The notes under the pieces: model-generated
Told to the model about the DNA's origin: nothing
What the model saw: the letters and a program-made list of their open reading frames with translations, nothing else
Database searches by the model: none
Assembly: GCA_964636705.1 (NCBI GenBank)
Contig: CAZWUJ010000012.1
Span: 41,813-105,812, forward strand
From: VXRJ01 sp964636705
GTDB lineage: Bacteria > Acidobacteriota > Vicinamibacteria > Vicinamibacterales > UBA8438
DNA length: 64,000 bases
Direction of reading: 5' to 3'
Made by a program: the position numbers and the translations under genes
In this document: positions 1 through 6,681 of the stretch, one piece after another
Layout of the letters: each line of letters opens with the position of its first letter
Numbering within the stretch: the stretch's first letter is position 1

Positions 1-357
1 GCGGACGCGGGCGGCAGCGACAGCACCGGCACACTGCCCCGGCGGATCACGCGGTCGGCGCTTGCCGGGGACTGTTCCGGATGCGCCGCGACACTCGACC
101 TCTTCGTCGGCGCACTCGGCGCCGAGGCGGGCAATCTCGCCCTCAGAGGGATGGCGACAGCCGGAGTCTACATCGGTGGCGGCATCGCGCCTCACATCGT
201 CCCAGCCCTCGACTCGCCGGCATTCCTCCGACCGTTCCGCGACAAGGGCCCCATGGCGGGGTTGATGGCCGCCATCCCGGTCCATGTAGTCCGAACCGAC
301 CATCCCGCCCTGCTTGGCGCATCCGTCGCCGCCGCGCGCCTGGCTGCTACGGCGTAA
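1..357 (+). CDS. glk: Glucokinase, C-terminal part (5' end outside window)
   Basis: Glucokinase phosphorylates glucose to glucose-6-phosphate with ATP in the cytoplasm. Frame 1 is open from the first base to a TAA at 355-357 and gives 118 residues. The visible part carries the family's C-terminal landmarks: a GxxxGNLAL-type stretch, then VYIGGGIAPH, the FRDKGPM segment and the closing IPVHVV...HPALLGA block, which match the layout of E. coli Glk rather than ROK-type kinases. The N-terminal ATP-binding part and the catalytic Asp lie outside the window. The next gene on this strand is pcm; a minus-strand deacetylase gene ends 8 nt downstream, so the two converge. Confidence 0.85.
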   Translation, partial: ADAGGSDSTGTLPRRITRSALAGDCSGCAATLDLFVGALGAEAGNLALRGMATAGVYIGGGIAPHIVPALDSPAFLRPFRDKGPMAGLMAAIPVHVVRTDHPALLGASVAAARLAATA

Positions 358-364
358 ACTGCTG

Positions 365-1075
365 CTAGCAGATGGTCCCGAACGTGTAGCCGTCGGCGCG
401 CAGCTTCGGGATCAGAAGGCGGACCGTGTCGACGGTGTAATCGCGATCGGCAACGGGGTTCCGATGATGGCCATCATGCATCACGATGATGTCGCCGCCC
501 GAGACGCGCCGGGCGAGCCGCGCCGCCAGACCCGCCGGGTCCGGGCGGCGGTACCAGTTGAAGTCCCAGAGGCTCCACCCCCACCCCACCAGGGAGTAGC
601 CGGCCCGCTCCAGGCCGGCGTACATCCAGCCGCTCCGGAAGCCGGCGTGCGGCCGGAACGCGCGGCAGGGTGTCCCGCCAGCGAGTTGTTCGATGCGCGC
701 GGCCGCCGCCCGGATCCGGTCCGCGACCACTTCGGGCGACAGCACCGCCCAACTGCGCGTGTCCGTATGGATGCCAACCGCGTGCCCCTCATCGAATATC
801 CGGCTGACGATCGGGGCGGTGGCCTCGTTGAGGTGCCGGTCGATAATGAAGAAAGTGGCGCGCACATCCAACTCGGCGAGAACGTCGAGCAGGTCGGGCG
901 TCGCGGTCGGATTCGGACCGTCGTCGAACGTCAGGTAAACGGCTGGCGGGCCATCACTCTCGGGCATGCTCCAGAGCGATGGAGCGGGCGCACCTACGTC
1001 GAGCAGGAAGGGGAACGGTGCCGCATGCGCAAGGGCGGCCAGACCGGCGCCGATTGCCAACAACAGCCAGAACAT
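365..1075 (-). CDS. Polysaccharide deacetylase (NodB/CE4 family), exported
   Basis: Predicted metal-dependent deacetylase of N-acetylated sugars or peptidoglycan, 236 residues. The protein starts MFWLLLAIGAGLAALAHA, an N-terminal hydrophobic stretch that looks like a signal peptide or anchor. The CE4 motifs are visible: TFDDGPNP (motif 1, catalytic base and metal Asp), GIHTDTRSW in place of the usual HxxxH region (motif 2, so one metal His may be shifted), RPHAGFRSGW (motif 3) and IIVMHDG (motif 5). The frame stays open far upstream, but residues before this Met read as shadow of pcm. The 5' end overlaps the predicted start of the divergent pcm gene by about 50 nt, so one of the two starts may be wrong. 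The substrate cannot be told from sequence. Confidence 0.82.
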   Translation of the reverse strand: MFWLLLAIGAGLAALAHAAPFPFLLDVGAPAPSLWSMPESDGPPAVYLTFDDGPNPTATPDLLDVLAELDVRATFFIIDRHLNEATAPIVSRIFDEGHAVGIHTDTRSWAVLSPEVVADRIRAAAARIEQLAGGTPCRAFRPHAGFRSGWMYAGLERAGYSLVGWGWSLWDFNWYRRPDPAGLAARLARRVSGGDIIVMHDGHHRNPVADRDYTVDTVRLLIPKLRADGYTFGTIC

Positions 1076-1888
1076 CGTCGATCTCCAGATCGCCGCCACG
1101 GACGGCGGGCCCGCAGGACCCTCGCCGCCATCGTCGCGTTCGCGTCCACCCTCACCGCCCTCGGGTGCGCCGCCAGCCCGGTCCAGTCGGCCGGTGGAAC
1201 TGCGAGCGTGGCCGAGTCGGCGCCCCGACGTCAAGGCGGTTCTCCGACAGACCGCCTGGAGGAGCGGCACCAGATGGTCGAAGGACAACTCCGTGACCGC
1301 GGGATCTCTGATGAGGCCGTACTCTCGGCGATGACCGCCGTGCCGAGACATCGCTTCGTCCCGGCCGACCTGGAAGCCAGCGCCTACGATGATCACCCGC
1401 TCCCGATCGGTTTCGGCCAGACCATCTCCCAGCCCTACGTCGTTGCGTTCATGACCGAGGCGGCCGCGTTGCGCCCCGGCGCGAGGGTGTTGGAGATTGG
1501 GACCGGTTCCGGTTACCAGGCGGCCGTCCTCGCCGAAATCGCCAGCCATGTCTACACGATCGAAATCGTCCCGGAACTGGCCGAGCGCTCCGGCGCGCTG
1601 CTTGCGGAACTGGGGTACGACAACGTCGAGACACGAGCGGGCGACGGCTATCGCGGCTGGCCGGAACAGGCGCCGTTCGATGCCGTCGTCGTCACCGCCG
1701 CCCCCGACCACGTGCCGCCAGCCCTGGTGGAGCAACTCGCCGTCGGCGCGCGGCTCGTGATTCCGGTCGGCAGTTTCTATCAGGACATCCTGATCGTGAC
1801 GAAGACCGCGACCGGGACAACGACCGAATCGGTGTTGCCGGTGCGGTTTGTTCCGATGACCGGCGAAGCGCAGGAACGGCGGCCGTAG
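1025..1888 (+). CDS. pcm: Protein-L-isoaspartate O-methyltransferase with export signal
   Basis: Pcm methylates L-isoaspartyl residues in damaged proteins using S-adenosylmethionine, starting their repair. The core (from about residue 84) has the expected order: a MVEGQLRDRGI start, VPRHRFVP, the substrate loop GFGQTISQPYVVA, the SAM-binding VLEIGTGSGYQAA, and the VVVTAAPDHVPPAL segment. Before this core lie about 80 extra residues with an Arg-rich stretch followed by LAAIVAFASTLTALGC, which reads as a signal peptide or lipoprotein signal with an imperfect lipobox. The ATG at 1025 is the start that includes this signal; ATG 1274 would give a plain cytoplasmic Pcm. The gene is divergent from and overlaps the deacetylase 5' end. 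Function is secure; export is inferred. Confidence 0.85.
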   Translation: MRKGGQTGADCQQQPEHRRSPDRRHGRRARRTLAAIVAFASTLTALGCAASPVQSAGGTASVAESAPRRQGGSPTDRLEERHQMVEGQLRDRGISDEAVLSAMTAVPRHRFVPADLEASAYDDHPLPIGFGQTISQPYVVAFMTEAAALRPGARVLEIGTGSGYQAAVLAEIASHVYTIEIVPELAERSGALLAELGYDNVETRAGDGYRGWPEQAPFDAVVVTAAPDHVPPALVEQLAVGARLVIPVGSFYQDILIVTKTATGTTTESVLPVRFVPMTGEAQERRP

Positions 1889-1910
1889 CCCGGAGAGTCT
1901 GCGCCGCTAG

Positions 1911-2987
1911 CTAGGCCACCGGCGCGGCGGCAACCGGTTCGCGGTAGCTGGCGATGGAGACCTGCGCCGCCGCCTGCTCGGCGATCCGGAGGAATGCGCG
2001 GCCCGCGGGCGAATCCGGCTCGGCGCCAACGATGGGAGCGCCGGTATCGCCGCCGACACGAATCGGCGCGTATAGCGGTATCTGTCCCAGGAACGGTACG
2101 CCAAGCTCCTCGGCGACACCCTCGCCGCCCCCCCGCCCGAAGAGATCGGCTTCGTCGCCGCACCGCGGACAGGCGTAGTAGCTCATGTTCTCGACGATGC
2201 CAAGGGCCGGGATGTTCAGCTTGCGGTACATCCCGACGGCGCGACGGCTGTCCGCCAGCGAGACGGTCTGGGGGGTGGTCACGACGACAGCGCCGGTCAC
2301 CGGCACGGTCTGGCTCAGGCTGAGCGCCACGTCACCGGTTCCAGGCGGCATGTCAACCACCAGGTAGTCGAGCTCGCCCCAGTTGACGTCCTGGAAGAAC
2401 TGCCGCACGACGCCGTGCAACATCGGACCCCGCCATATGATGGGTGCGTCCGCGCTTGTCAGAAAGCCCATCGAAACGAGACGGATGCCGTGCTTCTCGG
2501 CCGGCCGGATCTTTCTGCCGTCCGATTCGAGCTTCGCATCGATCCCAAGCATGATTGGCACGTTGGGACCGTACACGTCCGCGTCGATGATGCCGACTCG
2601 CCCGCCGTAGCGCGCCAGAGCTACCGCCAGGTTGACCGCGACGGTAGTCTTGCCCACTCCGCCCTTGCCGGCGCCCACCGCGATAACGTTCCGGACACCC
2701 GGGATGGGCTGCTGCTGGGTGACGGTGGGCGCCGCGGAACGGACGCTCGCAGTCATCTCTACCTCGACCTGGCTGACCCCGTCCAGCGCCGCTACTACCT
2801 CGCGCGCCTGCTGCTGCATCTGATCCTTGACAGGACATGCGGGTGTCGTCAGCTCAATCGTGAAGGCAACCCGGCCCCCGTCGATGGCCAGATTCTTCAC
2901 GAAGCCCAGGCTGACGATATCCCGCCCCAGATCGGGATCCGTCACCGCCCGGAGCGCCCCGAGTACTTCCGTGTCTGTAGTGGTCAT
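1911..2987 (-). CDS. mrp: Mrp/ApbC-type Fe-S cluster carrier ATPase
   Basis: A P-loop ATPase of the Mrp/NBP35 family that carries Fe-S clusters to target enzymes, 358 residues. Residues 1-95 form a MIP18 (DUF59) domain starting with VLGALRAVTDPDLG. Next comes the deviant Walker A motif GAGKGGVGKTT, then DADVYGPNVPIML, a VDMPPGTGD Walker B region, and the cluster-binding pair YACPRCG near residue 275. Its length and domain order are those of ordinary bacterial Mrp. The gene lies 45 nt downstream of a DnaJ-like zinc-finger gene on the same strand, so the two are probably cotranscribed. The pairing hints at a joint role in Fe-S protein assembly or folding, which is an inference. Confidence 0.93.
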   Translation of the reverse strand: MTTTDTEVLGALRAVTDPDLGRDIVSLGFVKNLAIDGGRVAFTIELTTPACPVKDQMQQQAREVVAALDGVSQVEVEMTASVRSAAPTVTQQQPIPGVRNVIAVGAGKGGVGKTTVAVNLAVALARYGGRVGIIDADVYGPNVPIMLGIDAKLESDGRKIRPAEKHGIRLVSMGFLTSADAPIIWRGPMLHGVVRQFFQDVNWGELDYLVVDMPPGTGDVALSLSQTVPVTGAVVVTTPQTVSLADSRRAVGMYRKLNIPALGIVENMSYYACPRCGDEADLFGRGGGEGVAEELGVPFLGQIPLYAPIRVGGDTGAPIVGAEPDSPAGRAFLRIAEQAAAQVSIASYREPVAAAPVA

Positions 2988-3032
2988 GTCATGAAACTGC
3001 GGGAAATCCTCAACCAGTTGCCGTACCGGCAG

Positions 3033-3503
3033 CTACTGCACCGCAATGCGCACCTCGACGTGCGTTTTGTCCGCCCCAGGCGGCGCAAGTGCGTAGCGGA
3101 GGCAGGCGCCGTCATGGACGCCGGGGGGCACCGGAACGTGAAGGCGATGCTCGAGCAGGCCGGTTCCGCGCCCATCGCAAAGGCTGCATGGGCCGCCAGG
3201 CAACTCACCCCGGCCACCGCAGGCGGGACAGGTGTGCCGCATCGTCAACGCCAGAGGCAAGCGCACTCCTTCAAGCGCCTGGCGCGCGGTCAGCTCGAAC
3301 CGCGCGTGGCGCGTAACGTTGTTCTCCGCATCCGCCCGGGCCTCTCCCGCCAGGAATGCCGTTCGCATTCTCTCCACGATCGGCCACATGGAAGGAAAGT
3401 CGATCGCCACCTCGTCGGCGAGAACCGGATGACGAACCGTGTCGCCGCGGACGCGTACGTGATCGCTGTTCCGCGCGGTGTCCGGCAGCCGGTCGTCCAA
3501 CAT
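3033..3503 (-). CDS. DnaJ-like zinc-finger/CTD protein lacking a J domain
   Basis: This 156-residue protein resembles the middle of DnaJ without its J domain. It has LTARQALEGVRLPL (the start of DnaJ C-terminal domain I), then two CxxCxGxG-type zinc repeats (CPACGGRG and CSLCDGRG) instead of the usual four, then VPVPPGVHDGACLRY, as in DnaJ substrate-binding domains. With no HPD tripeptide it cannot stimulate DnaK, so a substrate-holding role is more likely (inference). The ATG at 3503 is preferred: the alternative TTG at 3542 is itself the TTGACA -35 box of a promoter whose -10 ends 9 nt before this ATG. The gene leads into mrp. Confidence 0.75.
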   Translation of the reverse strand: MLDDRLPDTARNSDHVRVRGDTVRHPVLADEVAIDFPSMWPIVERMRTAFLAGEARADAENNVTRHARFELTARQALEGVRLPLALTMRHTCPACGGRGELPGGPCSLCDGRGTGLLEHRLHVPVPPGVHDGACLRYALAPPGADKTHVEVRIAVQ

Positions 3504-3512
3504 CGGATCCGT

Positions 3513-3542
3513 ACGATAGGAGCCGCTTTGAACCGTTGTCAA
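3513..3542 (-). promoter_or_regulatory. Sigma70-type promoter of the DnaJ-like/mrp unit
   Basis: On the minus strand TTGACA (3537-3542) is followed, after an 18-nt spacer, by TATCGT (3513-3518). The -10 box ends 9 nt before the ATG at 3503, so the message would have almost no leader. This is a sequence-only prediction. Confidence 0.55.
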
Positions 3543-3612
3543 GGTGCGCCGATCCGCGGCCTGGTATACGATCCCGTCCGGCCCGGTTCGGCAAGGGTGG
3601 GCGGACAGGACG

Positions 3613-3837
3613 ATGGATTACAGCATTCGGAGTGAGGCACGAGCGGGACATTGGATCGCCTGGCTGACGGCGTCCGGGACGTCGACGCCGGTGGGATCGG
3701 TGCTGCTGCCGGGGCAGACCCAGGAAGAAGCGGAATCGAACGCCCGGCAGTGGATGGAACGAATCTCCGACGACCCCAGCCTGTTGCCCCCGCCACCCGC
3801 GGCGTCTTCCGAGAACGAAGACGACGGTGCGTCCTGA
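3613..3837 (+). CDS. Small HicB-like hypothetical protein
   Basis: A 74-residue acidic protein beginning MDYSIRSEARAGHWIAWL. The pattern (short beta strand, aromatic GHWIAWL segment, then LLPGQTQEEAESNARQWMERI) recalls the HicB-like antitoxin fold, in which a strand-rich start is followed by a G-x-T-x-x-EA helix. There is no HicA toxin next door and no DNA-binding tail. The last 20 residues are Pro- and acid-rich. An AGGA sits upstream of the ATG. It faces the 3' end of the addA-like gene 24 nt away. A second small protein with the same layout lies at 9714-9962, on the other side of the addAB pair. Function unknown. Confidence 0.6.
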   Translation: MDYSIRSEARAGHWIAWLTASGTSTPVGSVLLPGQTQEEAESNARQWMERISDDPSLLPPPPAASSENEDDGAS

Positions 3838-3861
3838 CGGTCGCGCGGACAGCCCGGGTGT

Positions 3862-6681
3862 TCAGCCCTGACGGACTATGGCCAGGCGGTGGGACTGGCC
3901 GCTTTCGCCACTCCATTCGAGAGTGCCTTGTCGGGTTGCCGCGCGGCCCATCAGGTCGACGAATGATCCCGGCAGCGCCTCGGCAAGACTGCCTGGATTG
4001 CAGGCCATGGATCCTGCGTCGTTGACGACGGCCGAGAGGTAGAGACGTTCCCGCGCCCGGGTGGCGGCGACGTACAGCAGGCGCTTCGTTTCCTCCAGGT
4101 CGCGGAGACGCTCTTCCCGATCCGCTGGAGTCCGGTACGGCGACACGCTCACCCACGGTTCCCCGGCGGTGTCCGTCGCGACGCGGATCGCCGCACCTCC
4201 GAGGCCGGTGCCACGACCGAGGTCCACCAGCATCACGATTGGGAACTCCAGCCCCTTGGCCGCATGGACCGTCATCAAGTTGACCGCGTCGAACGCATCG
4301 ACCACCGCATTGGAGACATCGCCGGAAAGGTGATCGATGTGATCGGCGACCCTCGCCATCGTAGCGTAGCCCCGGTTCTGCACGCGGCGGACCAGACTAC
4401 GGATCTTCTTGACGTTCTCGCGCGCCTGGGCGGGATGACCCTCGCGCAGTTCGACCGCGTACGCCGAGGCCGCAAGGACCCGGTCAAGGACTTCGGCGGG
4501 TGGCAGGCGATCCACCAGGTCGATCCAGCCCGGAACGGTGTCTCGCGCGAGGTCGAGCAGCGCGCGATCCTGATCGTCGAACCTCTCTGCCGCGGCAGGC
4601 GGCGGCCCGCCCAGCAGGGCCGAGGCGATCTGCCCCGCCAATGCGGCGAGCGCGGCGTCGGAGAGGCCGACGAAGCGCGACCGCAGCAGAGAAGCGGCAC
4701 GGAGCTCCGAGTGGGGATCGGCCAGGTACCGGATCAGGGCGCGAACATCCTTGATCTCGTCGGTGTCGAAGAAGCCGAGTCCCTTGTAGACGCACGTCTG
4801 GATGCCCCGGGCGTTCAAGGCCCGCTCGAACTCGCGGTGACTCTGCCGGGAACGGAACAGGACCGCGACGTCGTTGGGAACAGGGCGGCGAGGGACGCCG
4901 GTCCGGCGATCGCGCACTTCCCCCGTTTCGAAGAGACGCGCTACTTCGGTGGCCATGAGCTCCGCTGTCGCTTCGACGCTGCCGGCAACGCCGAGCGCGA
5001 CGACCGGGCTGCCGCTCCGGGCGGCAACCGCCACCGACTCGACCGGGAAGCGGTCGCGCGCGTCGAATCGGAAAGCGTCGCGGCGACCGGGTGCTTTCGG
5101 CACGGCCGCGAACAAGTCGTTCAGGAAGGCGAGAAGCGGTGAAACAGTACGGAAGCTGTTCGAGATCGACTGTCGGACACCGGACGCCGCAACAGGATCG
5201 ACGGGACCACCGCGGTCCTGTCCCGGGTGATCTCCGCCCGAGACGCCCCCGCGATCCGCCTCGCGCAGGGCGGCGACCGAATCTGCCGCGTCACCGAGGA
5301 CCGCGACATCCGCATCACGAAAACGGTAGATGGACTGCTTGCGGTCACCGACGACAAAGACGCTGGGAGGGAGCCTGCCGTCGTGCACCAGCCCGGCGCC
5401 CTCACCCCACGATTGCACCAGAAGCGACACGAGTTCCCACTGAACGGGACTGGTGTCCTGGAACTCGTCAACCAGCACGTGGTGGTAGCGGGACTCAAGG
5501 CGAAAACGTGACCGCGCGAACTCATCCATCCGACGGAGGAGCGCCACGGCGCGCTCCAGCAGATCGGAGAAGTCGAGGAGGGCTCGAGAGTCGAGCTGCC
5601 GGCGGTAGGCGTCGATCGCGATCGTGAAGAGCCGCTGCACGCCGCGTGCCATCACGATATTGATGTCGTGGTCCAAGCGTTCCAGGACTTCGTGGACAAT
5701 AGGGGCCGCCTCGACCGCCGCCGCGCGGAAACGCCTGGCGCGCGGTCCGCTGCCCGCTAGATGCGTGTCGGTCACCCGCTTCCGCGGTGTTCCCTGCTGC
5801 GTCAGAAAATACATGCGGCAGCGATCCAGGGCGGCCCGGATCCGGGCGGCGTCACGTTCCGACAGCGCGCCCAGATCCGAGAGGTCGCGTGCGACGACGG
5901 CGAACGGGCCGGCGTCCGGTCCGTCCGCCAGCAACCGGCCCAGCACGCCGTGCTCGCCCGCCAGACGGGCGGCAAGGCGTGTCACCGCGGCCCGGCAAAC
6001 CTGCGCGGCAGTCAGGTCGCGTGGCGTTCCGCTGAGGAAGCGCCGGATCGTCGCCTCGGCAGTCAGGCGGCGGCGCAACAGATCGGTGAGGGCGGCGCGA
6101 ATCCGCCACGGTCCGATCTGCGCGATCAGCATCGCGAGGTCGGCGTCGTTCTTCGCGAGGCGCGTGCCGACGCCAAGCGCCTGCTCCACTGCCTGTCGGA
6201 TGATGTTCGGAATCTCGGTCTCGTCCGCCAGTCCGAAGCCGGGGTCCAGGTCGGCCTCAAGCGGAAACTCGTGCAGCAGCGAGAAACAGAACGCGTCGAT
6301 CGTGCTGATCGATATCTCGCCAAGGCGCTCGCGCAGCGTAGCCCAACGTTCGGCCGCCTCCTCCGATTGCCGGGCGTCGGCGTGCAACTCACTCACAATA
6401 CGCTCGCGCATTTCGGCCGCAGCCTGGCGCGTGAAGGTGATCGCCAGGACATTTGCCGGGTCGACGCCAGCGCGGAGCAGATTGAGGTAGCGCATAACGA
6501 GCACCGTCGTCTTGCCGGTGCCGGCCGACGCTTCAAGCACAATGTTGCGCGTCGGGTCGACCGCCGCGTCGCGCGCCGATTGATCCGGCGGCGCACCCCG
6601 CTCCGGCGGCGCCGCGAGGACGCGCAACGCCTCGGCAGGCGCCGGATCGAACGGCAACGTACCCTCAGAGATCCTCGACAT
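3862..6681 (-). CDS. AddA-like UvrD-family helicase without C-terminal nuclease
   Basis: ATP-dependent DNA helicase subunit of an AddAB/RecBCD-type double-strand-break processing enzyme, 939 residues. All superfamily 1 motifs can be seen: Walker A ASAGTGKTT at residues 51-59, STIDAFCFSLL, VLVDEFQDTSPVQWE (Walker B), VFVVGDRKQSIYRFR, NSFRTVSPLL, VNLMTVHAAKGLEFP and RLLYVAATRARERLYLS. The protein ends about 45 residues after the last motif, so the PD-(D/E)XK nuclease domain of canonical AddA (about 1,200 residues) is absent. The start ATG at 6681 overlaps the end of the addB-like gene by 17 nt, which suggests translational coupling. The partner retains one nuclease. I cannot exclude a misassembly or frameshift downstream, but only 24 nt separate the stop from the next gene. 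Confidence 0.88.
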   Translation of the reverse strand: MSRISEGTLPFDPAPAEALRVLAAPPERGAPPDQSARDAAVDPTRNIVLEASAGTGKTTVLVMRYLNLLRAGVDPANVLAITFTRQAAAEMRERIVSELHADARQSEEAAERWATLRERLGEISISTIDAFCFSLLHEFPLEADLDPGFGLADETEIPNIIRQAVEQALGVGTRLAKNDADLAMLIAQIGPWRIRAALTDLLRRRLTAEATIRRFLSGTPRDLTAAQVCRAAVTRLAARLAGEHGVLGRLLADGPDAGPFAVVARDLSDLGALSERDAARIRAALDRCRMYFLTQQGTPRKRVTDTHLAGSGPRARRFRAAAVEAAPIVHEVLERLDHDINIVMARGVQRLFTIAIDAYRRQLDSRALLDFSDLLERAVALLRRMDEFARSRFRLESRYHHVLVDEFQDTSPVQWELVSLLVQSWGEGAGLVHDGRLPPSVFVVGDRKQSIYRFRDADVAVLGDAADSVAALREADRGGVSGGDHPGQDRGGPVDPVAASGVRQSISNSFRTVSPLLAFLNDLFAAVPKAPGRRDAFRFDARDRFPVESVAVAARSGSPVVALGVAGSVEATAELMATEVARLFETGEVRDRRTGVPRRPVPNDVAVLFRSRQSHREFERALNARGIQTCVYKGLGFFDTDEIKDVRALIRYLADPHSELRAASLLRSRFVGLSDAALAALAGQIASALLGGPPPAAAERFDDQDRALLDLARDTVPGWIDLVDRLPPAEVLDRVLAASAYAVELREGHPAQARENVKKIRSLVRRVQNRGYATMARVADHIDHLSGDVSNAVVDAFDAVNLMTVHAAKGLEFPIVMLVDLGRGTGLGGAAIRVATDTAGEPWVSVSPYRTPADREERLRDLEETKRLLYVAATRARERLYLSAVVNDAGSMACNPGSLAEALPGSFVDLMGRAATRQGTLEWSGESGQSHRLAIVRQG

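Noticed and set aside
3504..3542. Longer DnaJ-like protein starting at TTG 3542
   Set aside because: The TTG is part of a TTGACA -35 box with a matching -10; residues it would add do not resemble the family.
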